From assembly GCA_937916485.1 (NCBI GenBank), contig CALFSV010000277.1:1-50462 (forward strand): DNA of 50,462 bases, in the 5' to 3' direction. Below, piece after piece: positions 1-9,775 of this stretch. This stretch comes from an uncultured Paracoccaceae bacterium (GTDB taxonomy: Bacteria; Pseudomonadota; Alphaproteobacteria; Rhodobacterales; Rhodobacteraceae). A model generated the notes under the pieces. It was not told the DNA's origin. It did not search any database and saw nothing but the letters and a program-made list of their open reading frames with translations. How positions within the stretch are numbered: the stretch's first letter is position 1; every line of letters begins with the position of its first letter. The translations under genes and the position numbers were made by a program.

Positions 1-56
1 TTGCCCCGAAGGTGGCAGAATGAGCCCTTGCCCCGACGGTGGCAGATGGCCACTTT
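1..56. repeat. 27-bp imperfect direct repeat at window edge
   Basis: TTGCCCCGAAGGTGGCAGA at position 1 recurs as TTGCCCCGACGGTGGCAGA at position 28, a period of 27 bases with one mismatch in the shared block. It lies upstream of the PqiA-like gene. The repeat touches the window edge, so more copies may lie upstream. No function is apparent. Confidence 0.5.
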
Positions 57-88
57 CGGAGGACCAAGGGACAAAGGGAACTGGGAAC

Positions 89-532
89 ATGCTGAACGCC
101 CTGAGGGTCGCAAATCTCGCACTGCTGATCCTGTTTCCCCTCTCATGGTTCGCGCCGCTACTCAGGGCCGGGCTTCTGCCGCTCTTTGGCCTGTCGGAAA
201 TCAGTGTGGTCTCGGGGCTGCAGAGCCTCTGGCCAGCTGACCCGATCCTTGCGCTGATCGTGACGGCCCTCGCGCTCTTTGCACCTATGATAAAGACAAT
301 CGGGGTCAGCCTGATTCATTTTGGCTTGCTCAAGCAGCGGTTGCTTCCGGTCCTGTCGTGGATGGGCAAGCTGGCCATGGCGGATGTCTTTCTGATCGCC
401 CTGTATGTTGTCATCGTCAAAGGGATCGGGGTCGGCCGGGTGGAAACCGCCTGGGGGCTTCACCTCTTTACCGCCTGCATCCTGGCCTCGATCGTGATCT
501 CGACACTGACAGCCCGCCAGACCCGCGGCTGA
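89..532 (+). CDS. PqiA family integral membrane protein
   Basis: A 147-residue, strongly hydrophobic protein with about four predicted membrane segments (roughly residues 5-25, 52-72, 90-112 and 120-140). Its wording matches the paraquat-inducible protein A domain: a first helix ending FPLSWFAPLL, a FGLSEISVVSGL loop, FAPMIKT, then LLPVLSWMGKLAMADVFLIAL. It is a single-domain version, far shorter than E. coli PqiA, which has two such domains. PqiA-type proteins belong to envelope lipid-transport systems with MCE-domain partners, but no MCE gene is present here, so the role is inferred only from the family. The start at ATG 89 is preferred over an upstream in-frame ATG (20) because AAGGGAAC precedes it and the membrane helix begins at once. 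radA follows after 142 bases. Confidence 0.78.
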   Translation: MLNALRVANLALLILFPLSWFAPLLRAGLLPLFGLSEISVVSGLQSLWPADPILALIVTALALFAPMIKTIGVSLIHFGLLKQRLLPVLSWMGKLAMADVFLIALYVVIVKGIGVGRVETAWGLHLFTACILASIVISTLTARQTRG

Positions 533-540
533 CACCTTCG

Positions 541-567
541 CTTCGTCCAAAATACTCCCCCCGGAGG
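541..567 (-). repeat. Intergenic CGGGGGGAGTATTTTGG motif
   Basis: The minus strand reads CCGGGGGGAGTATTTTGG followed by ACGAAG, between the PqiA-like gene and radA. A related string (CCCGGGATATTTG...CCGAAG) occurs on the minus strand near 42917-42939. I recall this G-run plus TATTT plus GAAG type of string as common between genes in Rhodobacteraceae genomes, but cannot verify that here. It may mark transcript ends. Confidence 0.35.
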
Positions 568-674
568 GTCCGCACTTACCGCCCGTTCCGACCGCAACCG
601 TTCCGACCCCACCCGCTCCGAACCCAACTGTTCCAACCATTGCCCAATGCAGCGCAATGCGGCACAACCCGGTC

Positions 675-2060
<1,386 letters not shown>

Positions 2061-2072
2061 AAGAAGAGGCCC

Positions 2073-2633
2073 ATGGAAGGTTTTACTATTATCGACGGGG
2101 TTGTGGCACTCGTCATCGTTCTCTCTGCACTTCTGGCCTATAGTCGTGGCCTTGTCCGCGAAACGCTTGCAATTGCAGGCTGGATCGCCGCCACCGTGCT
2201 GGCTTTCCTCTTTGCCGATCAGATCCAGCCGCTTGTCCGGCAGATCCCGGTTCTGGGCGACTTCATCGGCGACAGCTGCGAACTGAGCATCATGGCGGCC
2301 TTTGCCGCCGTCTTTGCTGTGGCATTGGTGGTCTTTTCGATCTTCACCCCACTCTTTTCCTCTGTCGTGCAGCGATCTGCCCTGGGTGGCGTCGATCAGG
2401 GCCTTGGCTTCCTCTTTGGTGTCTTGCGCGGCATCTTGTTGGTGGCCGTGGCCTTTTTTGTCTACCAGACGGTCCTGTCGACCCAATCGATCGCCATGGT
2501 CGAGGACAGCCGCGCTGCGGCGGTCTTCTCGCGCCTGACGGGTCAGATCGAAGAGCGGCGGCCCGAAGAGGCGCTTGGCTGGATCACCACCCAGTACGAG
2601 CAGCTTGTCGGCGACTGCGGCGCGGCACAGTAG
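2073..2633 (+). CDS. cvpA: CvpA family membrane protein
   Basis: A 186-residue protein with four hydrophobic segments (about 7-27, 32-50, 70-92 and 106-128) followed by a soluble tail, which is the CvpA (colicin V production) layout. The opening DGVVALVIVLSALLAYSRGLVRETL, with its conserved SRGLVRE, is characteristic. CvpA proteins are inner-membrane proteins of uncertain molecular role. E. coli cvpA lies directly upstream of purF, and the same order is kept here with a 239-base spacer. GAAGAAGAGG just before the ATG is a good ribosome-binding site. Confidence 0.9.
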   Translation: MEGFTIIDGVVALVIVLSALLAYSRGLVRETLAIAGWIAATVLAFLFADQIQPLVRQIPVLGDFIGDSCELSIMAAFAAVFAVALVVFSIFTPLFSSVVQRSALGGVDQGLGFLFGVLRGILLVAVAFFVYQTVLSTQSIAMVEDSRAAAVFSRLTGQIEERRPEEALGWITTQYEQLVGDCGAAQ

Positions 2634-2651
2634 ACCAAGCCCATACATGGC

Positions 2652-2677
2652 GGTCGGGGCGGACGTTCCGCCCGACC
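2652..2677 (+). terminator. Terminator-like hairpin after cvpA
   Basis: GGTCGG-G-GCGGA pairs with TCCGC-CCGACC around a 3-base CGT loop, with one bulged G. It lies 19 bases after the cvpA stop. There is no T-run behind it, so it may be a weak or Rho-assisted terminator or a processing hairpin. Confidence 0.35.
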
Positions 2678-2872
2678 CCTAAGGTTTCGTTGCGGCGGCC
2701 CGCGAGTAGCTTTTGCCAAAAGGCACACCGCGCCGCTGCGACAGCCTGAATATCCGACGTTGTTACGTTCTTGTCGCATTTAGTGCCCCAGCAGTGCGAT
2801 CCGTGGATGACATGGCCGGATCGCTGGACTATGTCCCAAAAAGCACCCTGCCTGCACATGGAGCTGCCTGCC
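2678..2872 (+). promoter_or_regulatory. Structured purF leader region
   Basis: This stretch before purF has no convincing gene. It contains a long-range stem: bases 2689-2699 (GTTGCGGCGGC) pair with 2732-2742 (GCCGCTGCGAC), using two G-U pairs, and enclose a small GCC-AAAA-GGC hairpin at 2715-2724. It could be a leader RNA, but no known riboswitch class was recognised. No confident promoter boxes were seen. Confidence 0.25.
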
Positions 2873-4369
2873 TTGACCAAATTCATGCCGCCCGCCCATC
2901 CCTTCGACACCTCTGGACTTACCGACGCCGGAGACGACGACAAGCTTCGGGAAGAATGCGGAATTTTCGGTGTGGTGGGGGTGACTGACGCTGCCAACTT
3001 CATCGCCCTTGGCCTTCACGCCCTGCAACATCGGGGACAAGAAGCGGGGGGAATCGTTACCCACGATGCCGAGACCGGCTTTAATCAGGCCCGCCGCATG
3101 GGCCTTGTCCGCGATAACTTCACCTCGAACGAGGTGATGAAGACGCTGCCGGGCACCGTTGGCATCGGCCATGTGCGCTATTCGACCGCCGGCTCCAAGG
3201 GTCAGACAGCGATCCGCGACGTGCAGCCTTTCTTCGGCGAATTTGCCATGGGCGGTGCCGCCATTGCCCATAATGGCAATATCACCAACGCCATAAGCCT
3301 GCGCCGGGAGCTGATCGAGCGGGGCTCGATCTTTCAATCCTCGTCAGACAGCGAATGCATCATCCACCTGATGGCCCGGTCCATGGGCCGCACCATCCCC
3401 GACCGCATGGAAGAGGCGCTGCGCAAGGTCGAAGGCGCGTTTTCCGTCGTGGCGATGACCCGGAGCAAGCTGATCGGCTGCCGTGACCCGCTGGGCGTTC
3501 GGCCCCTTGTGCTGGGCAAGATCGGCGACGGCTGGGCATTGTCGTCAGAGACATGCGCCCTCGACATCATAGGTGCCGACTTCGTCCGCGAGATCGAGCC
3601 CGGCGAAATGGTGGTTATCAGTGGCAAGGTGGTCGAGTCCTTCTTCCCCTTCCGCCCCCGCAAGTCGCGGTTCTGCATTTTTGAGCATGTCTACTTCTCG
3701 CGCCCCGATTCGATCCTTGGCGGCCGCTCGGTCTATGAGACCCGCGAGGCGATCGGCCGTGAACTGGCCAAAGAGGCCCCCGTCGAAGCGGACCTGGTCT
3801 GCCCCGTTCCCGACAGCGGCACCCCTGCCGCCATCGGTTACAGCCTTGAAAGCGGTATCCCCTACGCCATGGGGATCATCCGCAACCAGTACATGGGCCG
3901 GACCTTCATCGAGCCGACCGAACAGATCCGCAACATGGGCGTCCGCCTCAAGCTCAACGTCAACCGGGCGCTGATCAAGGACAAGCGGGTGATCCTTGTC
4001 GACGATTCCGTTGTGCGCGGCACCACCTCGATCAAGATCCGGGAAATGATCCTGGATGCCGGCGCCAAGGAAGTCCACTTCCGCATCGCCTCACCTCCGA
4101 CGGCCTGGCCCTGCTTTTACGGGGTCGACACGCCGCAGCGCGAAAAGCTGCTGGCCGCCAACATGTCCGAGGACGAGATGTGCGCCCACTTGGGCGTCGA
4201 CTCGCTCCGCTTCATCTCGCTTGACGGGCTTTACCGTGCGGTTGGCGAGGCGAATGGCCGGAACGGCAAGCAGCCGCAGTATTGCGATGCGTGCTTCTCG
4301 GGTGAATATCCGGTCGAGCCTGCGGATATGATCGAGGCTGGCTTTCGGATGAAAACAGCGGCGGAGTAG
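2873..4369 (+). CDS. purF: Amidophosphoribosyltransferase PurF
   Basis: The enzyme makes 5-phosphoribosylamine from PRPP and glutamine, the first committed step of purine synthesis. The N-terminal nucleophile glutaminase domain begins at EECGIFGVVG, where the Cys is catalytic once the short propeptide is removed, and continues with LQHRGQEAGGI and the GHVRYST block. The C-terminal phosphoribosyltransferase domain carries VILVDDSVVRGTTS, the PRPP-binding loop. The length of about 498 residues is normal. The start is uncertain: TTG 2873 has GGAG nine bases upstream; ATG 2885 (MPPAHPFD) lacks a ribosome-binding site; ATG 2858 and the far-upstream 2771 are also in frame. All give a propeptide before the Cys. 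Confidence 0.95.
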   Translation: MTKFMPPAHPFDTSGLTDAGDDDKLREECGIFGVVGVTDAANFIALGLHALQHRGQEAGGIVTHDAETGFNQARRMGLVRDNFTSNEVMKTLPGTVGIGHVRYSTAGSKGQTAIRDVQPFFGEFAMGGAAIAHNGNITNAISLRRELIERGSIFQSSSDSECIIHLMARSMGRTIPDRMEEALRKVEGAFSVVAMTRSKLIGCRDPLGVRPLVLGKIGDGWALSSETCALDIIGADFVREIEPGEMVVISGKVVESFFPFRPRKSRFCIFEHVYFSRPDSILGGRSVYETREAIGRELAKEAPVEADLVCPVPDSGTPAAIGYSLESGIPYAMGIIRNQYMGRTFIEPTEQIRNMGVRLKLNVNRALIKDKRVILVDDSVVRGTTSIKIREMILDAGAKEVHFRIASPPTAWPCFYGVDTPQREKLLAANMSEDEMCAHLGVDSLRFISLDGLYRAVGEANGRNGKQPQYCDACFSGEYPVEPADMIEAGFRMKTAAE

Positions 4370-4445
4370 GCTGGATCTTGGCCAATCGCCAGCATTTCAG
4401 TCCATCCGCTTGCACGATGGTCAGATTCTCGGCATAGCACCCGCC

Positions 4446-4802
4446 ATGACTGCGATCACCCCAGATAGCTACCTTGCTGCGCTGCCGAGCGACAAGCAAC
4501 AGGCGCTTGGCGACCTGCGGCGATACTTGCGGACGATCCTGCCTGACGCAGAGGAAGTCATGTCCTACGCCATGCCCGGGTTCCGGCAGGGCAAGAAGAT
4601 GGTCGCCGGATACGCGGGCTTTGCCAAACACTGCGGGTTCTATCCACACTCTGGCGGGATCATCCCCCAGATTACGCCCGAGATCGAAGAGCTTGGCATT
4701 AAGTGGAGCAAGAGCGGGGTGTCATTTACCCCATCGCACCCGCTGCCCGAAGAATTGGTGAACCGGATCGTCGCTTTGCGTCTTGCGGAAATCGGCGGAT
4801 GA
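4446..4802 (+). CDS. DUF1801 domain protein
   Basis: A small 118-residue soluble protein. The pattern PDSYLAALPSDKQQALGDLRRYLRTILPDAEEVMSYAMPGF, then a KHCGFYPHSGG block and a terminal LV.RIVALRLAEI helix, matches the DUF1801 (YdhG-like) fold related to frataxin-like small proteins. No catalytic function is established for the family. Its TGA overlaps the ATG of the next gene (ATGA), so the two are translationally coupled. The ATG at 4446 is preferred over the in-frame ATG at 4410 because family members begin just ahead of the PDSYLAALP segment. Confidence 0.8.
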   Translation: MTAITPDSYLAALPSDKQQALGDLRRYLRTILPDAEEVMSYAMPGFRQGKKMVAGYAGFAKHCGFYPHSGGIIPQITPEIEELGIKWSKSGVSFTPSHPLPEELVNRIVALRLAEIGG

Positions 4803-5374
4803 GCGTGCCGTCAACCGTCATCGTGCTTTGCACCGGGCGCTGCGGGTCGATGACCCTTGCTGCCGCCTGCGCGCATCTGACGACCCATACCAGCGCCCAC
4901 GAAAGCCGGACGCATGCCGTCGGCCCCGCCCGCTTTGCCTTTCCGGACAATCATATCGAGATCGACAATCGGCTGGCCTGGTTCACAGGTCGGCTCGACG
5001 CCGCCTGGGGGGACCGGGCCGCCTATGTCCACCTGACCCGCGACCCCGAAGCGGTGGCGCAAAGCTTTGCCCAGAGGGCCAGCCAGGGCATCCTCAAGGC
5101 CTACCGCAACGAGATCCTGGCCCGGTCCCGTATCAAGGCGCGGCGCACCCCACTGATCGACTTTTGCCGGGACTATGTTGAAACGGTCAACGCCAACATC
5201 ACCCATTTCCTGCGCGACAAAAGCCATGTCATGGACATGACGCTTGAAACGATGCCAGACGATTTTGAACAGTTCGTCGGCTGGATCGCTGCCGATGGCG
5301 ACCTGTCCGCCGCCCGGGCCGAGCTGGCGATTTCGCACAATGCAACAGCCCCCAAAGCAGAAAGCAAACCGTGA
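4799..5374 (+). CDS. Sulfotransferase-like P-loop protein
   Basis: A 191-residue protein with the two PAPS-binding signatures of the sulfotransferase fold: an N-terminal phosphate loop VIVLCTGRCGSMTLA (residues about 6-20) and YVHLTRDPEAVAQSFAQR (about 78-95), where the Arg and the later Ser fit the 3'-phosphate site. It is shorter than typical sulfotransferases (250-300 residues), so the acceptor domain is reduced and the substrate cannot be named. The start overlaps the previous stop by four bases, and its stop overlaps the GTG of the next gene by four. Together with DUF1801 and the SDR it forms a tightly coupled three-gene unit. Confidence 0.65.
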   Translation: MSVPSTVIVLCTGRCGSMTLAAACAHLTTHTSAHESRTHAVGPARFAFPDNHIEIDNRLAWFTGRLDAAWGDRAAYVHLTRDPEAVAQSFAQRASQGILKAYRNEILARSRIKARRTPLIDFCRDYVETVNANITHFLRDKSHVMDMTLETMPDDFEQFVGWIAADGDLSAARAELAISHNATAPKAESKP

Positions 5375-6021
5375 CCCAAAGCCCCAAGACCGCCCTGATC
5401 ACCGGTGCCTCCCGTGGCCTCGGTCATGCCCTGGCCCTCGCCCTTGCCCCGACCCACCATGTCATCGCAGTGGGCCGGACCATCGGCGCGCTGGAAGAGC
5501 TGGATGACGCGATACAGGCGGCGGGCGGTCAGGCCACGCTCGCCCCGATGGACATCACCGTGCCAGAGGCGATGCAGCAATTGTGCCGGGGCATTCATGA
5601 CCGTTGGGGCGGCCTTGACCTTTGGGTTCATACGGCGGTTCACGCAGGCCCCCTTGCCCCTGCCGCCCACCTTGCGGACAAGGACTTTGACAAGAGCGTC
5701 GCGATCAACCTGCGCGCACCCACCCGGCTGATCGGCTACATCGCCCCCCTGCTGGGCCAGAGCGGCACCGCCGTCTTCTTTGACGACCCGCGGGGCGGAG
5801 AAAAGTTCTTTGGCCACTACGGGACGACCAAGGCTGCGCAGATAGCGCTGGCGCGGTCCTGGGCGGCTGAAACGGTCAAGACCGGGCCGAGGGTGCGCAT
5901 ACTCACCCCCCCACCCATGCCCACGGCCACCCGCGCCCGGTTCTACCCCGGCGAGGACCGGTCCGCCCTGACCGATGTCCAGACCGCCGCCGCCGGCCTC
6001 CTGCCCGCAATCGTCGCATAG
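5371..6021 (+). CDS. Short-chain dehydrogenase/reductase with altered active site
   Basis: A 216-residue SDR. The Rossmann signature TGASRGLGHALALAL sits at about residues 11-25 and the YGTTK (YxxxK) pair near residue 150. The catalytic Ser that normally lies about 13 residues before the Tyr is not visible; the region reads AVFFDDPRGGEKFF, with Asp at that place. The NNAG motif is also replaced by WVHTAVHAG. The protein may therefore have lost normal SDR chemistry or use a variant. It starts at GTG 5371, overlapping the stop of the sulfotransferase-like gene by four bases. surE begins about 100 bases after the stop. Confidence 0.8.
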   Translation: MTQSPKTALITGASRGLGHALALALAPTHHVIAVGRTIGALEELDDAIQAAGGQATLAPMDITVPEAMQQLCRGIHDRWGGLDLWVHTAVHAGPLAPAAHLADKDFDKSVAINLRAPTRLIGYIAPLLGQSGTAVFFDDPRGGEKFFGHYGTTKAAQIALARSWAAETVKTGPRVRILTPPPMPTATRARFYPGEDRSALTDVQTAAAGLLPAIVA

Positions 6022-6118
6022 GTCACAGACGCCGGGCCTGTGGCCCCCAAGCGGGCGGCAAAGCCTTGCCGGTTCTGACCGCCTCGCTTAGGAAGGCAGC
6101 ACGCGGTCTGGGGGCACT

Positions 6119-6904
6119 ATGCGGATACTGATCACCAACGACGACGGCATCAACGCACCGGGCCTGCGCGTCCTGACGGCCATTGCCAATGAGATCGCAG
6201 GACCAGAGGGCGAGGTCTGGACCGTCGCCCCCGCCTTTGAGCAATCGGGGGTGGGCCATTGCATCAGCTACACCCATCCTACGATGATTGCCGAACTTGG
6301 CCCCCGCCGCTTTGCCGCCGAAGGCTCTCCTGCCGATTGCGTGCTGGCGGGCCTGCATGACGTGATGAAGGATGCCCGCCCGGATCTGATCCTCTCCGGG
6401 GTCAACCGGGGCAACAACGCGGGCGAAAACGTCCTCTACTCTGGCACCATCGGCGGCGCGATGGAGGCGGCGTTGCAAGGGGTGCGCGCCATTGCCCTGT
6501 CGCAGTTCTATGGCCCGGCCAACAATGCCCTCGACGACCCGTTCGAGGCCGCCGTGGTTCATGGCGTTGGTGTGGTCCGGCTTTTGCTGGACAAGGGGCT
6601 TTGGGAGGGCGGCGATTATCGGCTGTTCTACAACGTGAATTTTCCGCCCCTTCCGGCGGCCGACGTTAAAGGCACCCGCGTTACCGCCCAAGGGTTCCGG
6701 CCTGAGACGACGTTTACCGTTGATCCGCATATGTCCCCTTCGGGCCGAAGGTTCCTCTGGATCAAGGGGGGCAAACAGGACGAACGGACCAAGGACGGGA
6801 CGGATGTGGCGGCCAACCTGGATGGCTATATCTCGATCACGCCAATGCGGGCCGATCTGACGGCGCACGATGTCCTTGCCACTGTAAAGGACCGGCTCGC
6901 GTGA
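6119..6904 (+). CDS. surE: 5'/3'-nucleotidase SurE
   Basis: A 261-residue protein opening [16 protein letters not shown], where NDDG holds the metal-binding Asp pair of SurE. It continues with [14 protein letters not shown] and the [27 protein letters not shown] block with conserved Asn and Ser ligands. SurE is a metal-dependent phosphatase of nucleoside 5'- and 3'-monophosphates, linked to stationary-phase survival. It precedes pcm with a four-base overlap (GTGA) and then an NlpD-like gene, the same order as in E. coli surE-pcm-nlpD. No rpoS follows, as expected for an alphaproteobacterium. Confidence 0.96.
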   Translation: MRILITNDDGINAPGLRVLTAIANEIAGPEGEVWTVAPAFEQSGVGHCISYTHPTMIAELGPRRFAAEGSPADCVLAGLHDVMKDARPDLILSGVNRGNNAGENVLYSGTIGGAMEAALQGVRAIALSQFYGPANNALDDPFEAAVVHGVGVVRLLLDKGLWEGGDYRLFYNVNFPPLPAADVKGTRVTAQGFRPETTFTVDPHMSPSGRRFLWIKGGKQDERTKDGTDVAANLDGYISITPMRADLTAHDVLATVKDRLA

Positions 6905-7542
6905 CCGAAGACGCCCAACGCCAGATGCAATTCCTTTACGCCCTGCGGTCCAAGGGCGTGACAGAGGCGCGGACCCTTTCGGCGATGGAGCGGATCGACC
7001 GTGCCCTGTTCGTGCGGGGCATCTTTGCAGAGCGCGCCTACGAGGATACGCCGCTGCCCATTGCCTGCGGGCAAACAATCTCCCAACCCTCCGTCGTGGG
7101 GTTGATGACGCAGGCATTGGCCATCAGCCCCAGGGACAAGGTGCTAGAGGTCGGGACAGGTTCGGGCTATCAGGCCGCGATCCTTAGCCTTCTGGCCCGA
7201 AGGGTCTATACGGTCGACCGTTATAAGCGGTTGGTGGCCGAAGCGCGGGGCGTGTTTGACACGCTGAAACTGACCAATATCACCGCCTTTACGGCGGATG
7301 GCAGCTTTGGCCTTCCCGATCAGGCGCCCTTTGACAAGATCATCGTAACAGCCGCTGCCGAGGACCCGCCCGGCCCCCTCTTGGCCCAGCTGCGGATCGG
7401 GGGTATCATGGTTTTGCCGGTTGGCCAGTCCGACACAGTCCAAAGCCTGATCCGGGTCAACCGGACAGAAACCGGATTTGAATACGACGAATTGCGGCCT
7501 GTGCGCTTTGTGCCTCTTGTCGAGGGCATCGGACAGGACTGA
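6901..7542 (+). CDS. pcm: Protein-L-isoaspartate O-methyltransferase
   Basis: A 213-residue SAM-dependent methyltransferase that starts repair of isoaspartyl residues in aged proteins. The motif I sequence [15 protein letters not shown] lies at about residues 81-95. It is preceded by the PCMT hallmark [27 protein letters not shown] and followed by [10 protein letters not shown] and [17 protein letters not shown]. The length is that of E. coli Pcm. It begins at GTG 6901, overlapping the surE stop by four bases, and so is coupled to surE. Confidence 0.95.
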   Translation: MTEDAQRQMQFLYALRSKGVTEARTLSAMERIDRALFVRGIFAERAYEDTPLPIACGQTISQPSVVGLMTQALAISPRDKVLEVGTGSGYQAAILSLLARRVYTVDRYKRLVAEARGVFDTLKLTNITAFTADGSFGLPDQAPFDKIIVTAAAEDPPGPLLAQLRIGGIMVLPVGQSDTVQSLIRVNRTETGFEYDELRPVRFVPLVEGIGQD

Positions 7543-7662
7543 GGCCGGCGCAGGCCGAGTTACGTAAGACAACGACACGCCAAAGACCCTGACCATAAAG
7601 GGCCACCAGCGATCGAGGATATGATGCAGCAGACCAACCCAACGCCCTGGCGCGATACGCGC

Positions 7663-8856
7663 ATGCCCAGCCTGACCAGCCCTCGCGCCCCCCGGCTTTG
7701 GCTGGGCGTGGCCTCTCTTGCCCTGCTTACGGCCTGCCAAACGCCCTTTGACCTTGATCTGCGCGATCTGGGCAATGGCTTTGACACCACGGCCGCTGTG
7801 CAGCAGGTGCCCGACCGGCCTAGTCCGGACAATCGGGGGGTGATCTCCTATCCCAACTACCAGGTTGTCGTGGCCCAGCGGGACGACACCGTGCGGACCA
7901 TAGCCGGGCGACTGGGCTTCAACGCGGACGGGCTTGCCGTCTACAACGGGATTGATCCCGATGTGCCCTTGCGGCGGGACGAGATCATAGCACTGCCCTC
8001 GCGGGTGTCCGAGCCTTCGGCCGCAACCGGTGCCATCGGATCAGGTCCGATCCTGCCCGCCGGCGAGACGATTGACGTGACCACCCTCGCCTCGACCGCG
8101 ATCGACCGGGTGGACGGCGCGCCGCAAGGCGGCCCGACCATGACCATGACACCGCCGTCCCAATCGGGCGCAGAGCCAATCCGACACCAGGTGCAGCCCG
8201 GTGAAACAGTCTATTCGATCGCACGAACCTACTCTGCCAGCGTTGAGGCGATTGCCGCGTGGAACGGTCTTGGTCCCGATCTGGCTGTGCGGCAGGGCCA
8301 ATTCCTGCTGATCCCTGTCGGCGATGGATCGCAGCCCCCCGCAACGCTCTCCACAACGCCCCCCGGAGCGGGAAGCGTGGCTCCAGAACCGCCCAGTGCG
8401 GCCCAGCCCTTGCCAGCCGAAGTCCCTGCACCGGCCGCCGCCGCAGCGGCACCTGTCGCTAGCCCGGCACCCAACCTCGGGAGCCAGCAAGCGACGCCAA
8501 GCTCGGACGCGGCAATGGTCTACCCGGTTCAGGGCAGCATCATCCGGGAATACTCCAGGGGCCGAAACGAAGGGATCGATATCGGCGCCCCGGCGGGAAC
8601 CGACGTCAAGGCGGCGGCGGCCGGGACAGTTGCTGCCATCACCACTGACACCGCCGGGATCCAGATCGTTGTCATTCGACACGACGGCAATCTGCTGACC
8701 GTTTATACCCATCTCGACAACCTTACCATCAGCCGGGACGACCGGGTCAGCCAAGGCCAGACAATCGGCAAGGTTCAGGCGGGCGATCCGAGTTACCTGC
8801 ACTTCGAAGTCCGTCGCGGCACCGAAAGCGCCGACCCGGGCGAATTTCTTCCGTAA
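7663..8856 (+). CDS. nlpD: NlpD-like LysM/M23 lipoprotein
   Basis: A 397-residue predicted lipoprotein: signal peptide with lipobox LLTAC (Cys25), two LysM peptidoglycan-binding repeats (about 68-110 and 170-213), an Ala/Pro-rich linker, and a C-terminal LytM/M23 domain (from about 287). The zinc-ligand positions look degenerate: the HxxxD region reads RNEGIDIG (Asn for His) and the HxH region reads YLHFEVR (Tyr for the first His). Such degenerate LytM proteins act as amidase activators in cell separation (NlpD, EnvC). The location after surE-pcm supports the nlpD name. ATG 7663 is chosen over ATG 7621 because it gives a normal-length signal peptide. The TAA stop lies inside a palindrome. Confidence 0.88.
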   Translation: MPSLTSPRAPRLWLGVASLALLTACQTPFDLDLRDLGNGFDTTAAVQQVPDRPSPDNRGVISYPNYQVVVAQRDDTVRTIAGRLGFNADGLAVYNGIDPDVPLRRDEIIALPSRVSEPSAATGAIGSGPILPAGETIDVTTLASTAIDRVDGAPQGGPTMTMTPPSQSGAEPIRHQVQPGETVYSIARTYSASVEAIAAWNGLGPDLAVRQGQFLLIPVGDGSQPPATLSTTPPGAGSVAPEPPSAAQPLPAEVPAPAAAAAAPVASPAPNLGSQQATPSSDAAMVYPVQGSIIREYSRGRNEGIDIGAPAGTDVKAAAAGTVAAITTDTAGIQIVVIRHDGNLLTVYTHLDNLTISRDDRVSQGQTIGKVQAGDPSYLHFEVRRGTESADPGEFLP

Positions 8857-8878
8857 GGTGGGCTTCAACCCACCTTAC
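8853..8878. repeat. Palindromic repeat copy 1 (GTAAGGTGGG family)
   Basis: A perfect inverted repeat: GTAAGGTGGG, a 6-base CTTCAA loop, CCCACCTTAC. The TAA in the left arm is the stop codon of the NlpD-like gene. It belongs to a family with copies at 8911, 34277 and 35372. A short TTTG follows, so it may also act as a terminator between the converging genes. Confidence 0.9.
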
Positions 8879-8910
8879 TTTGTCCCGAAAACAGGTGATG
8901 ACGTCATGAG

Positions 8911-8936
8911 GTAAGGTGGGTCCGGACCCACCTTAC
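8911..8936. repeat. Palindromic repeat copy 2 (GTAAGGTGGGT family)
   Basis: Arms GTAAGGTGGGT and ACCCACCTTAC around CCGG, fully self-complementary over 26 bases. The TTA in its right arm is, on the minus strand, the TAA stop of the DUF815 gene. It lies 32 bases from copy 1 in the same convergent intergenic gap. Confidence 0.9.
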
Positions 8937-9775
8937 CGCAGTGTGACCCCGCGCCGTCCGGCCAGATCGGTGAAATACTGCCAGGCGACCCGTCCCGATC
9001 GGCTGCCGCGTGTGGCCTGCCATTCAATGGCCTCGGCCCAAAGCGCCTCGTCGCTGATCTCGACCCCGAAGGCATCGCAATATCCCCGGATCATCGACAG
9101 GTACTGATCCTGATCGCAGGGATGGAAACCAAGCCACAGGCCGAACCGGTCCGACAGGGATACCTTTTCCTCCACCGCCTCGGACGGTGAAATCGCGCTG
9201 GAGCGTTCGTTTTCGATCATGTCGCGGGGCATCAGGTGCCTCCGGTTCGATGTGGCGTAGAGGACCACGTTATCCGGCCGCCCTTCGATCCCGCCATCCA
9301 GTACCGCCTTGAGCGATTTGTAATGGGCATCGTCATGGCTGAACGACAGGTCGTCACAATAAAGGACGAACCGCCCCTCTGCGCCGCGCAACAGCGCAAG
9401 GCACCGCCCGATCGACGCAAGGTCCTCGCGCTGGATCTCGACGATCTTGAGCCCCGGATAGTCTTTGCAAAGCGCCCCGTGCACCGCCTTGACCAAGCTC
9501 GACTTGCCCATCCCCCGTGCGCCCCAAAGAAGCGCGTTGTTGGCAGGCAGGCCTTTGGCGAACTGTTCGGTATTGGCCATCAGCGTGTCCCGCGACCGGT
9601 CGATGCCGATCAGCAGGTTCACATCAACCCGGTTGACTTCGGCCACCGGCACCAGCCGGTCCGGATCGGGATGCCAGACAAAGGCCGTGGCCGCTGCAAA
9701 GTCAGGGGCCGGTTGCGGCGCCGGGCTCATCCGGTCCAGCGCCGCGGCGATCCGTTCCAATGCGTCTTCACTCAT
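8933..9775 (-). CDS. DUF815 family AAA-type ATP-binding protein
   Basis: A 280-residue protein with Walker [10 protein letters not shown] at about residues 85-93, Walker B-like [10 protein letters not shown], and the sensor-like [16 protein letters not shown] typical of DUF815 ATPases. The [21 protein letters not shown] lead-in is also family-typical. The biochemical role is not known; the fold is AAA+-like. Its ATG overlaps the tatC stop by four bases (ATGA), so it is the last gene of a tatABC-DUF815 operon. Its TAA stop is contributed by a palindromic repeat. Confidence 0.88.
   Translation of the reverse strand: MSEDALERIAAALDRMSPAPQPAPDFAAATAFVWHPDPDRLVPVAEVNRVDVNLLIGIDRSRDTLMANTEQFAKGLPANNALLWGARGMGKSSLVKAVHGALCKDYPGLKIVEIQREDLASIGRCLALLRGAEGRFVLYCDDLSFSHDDAHYKSLKAVLDGGIEGRPDNVVLYATSNRRHLMPRDMIENERSSAISPSEAVEEKVSLSDRFGLWLGFHPCDQDQYLSMIRGYCDAFGVEISDEALWAEAIEWQATRGSRSGRVAWQYFTDLAGRRGVTLR

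Noticed and set aside
36..88. Upstream start for the PqiA-like protein (ATG 20)
   Set aside because: It would add 23 charged residues encoded by the 27-bp repeat region ahead of the membrane helix; ATG 89 has the better ribosome-binding site.
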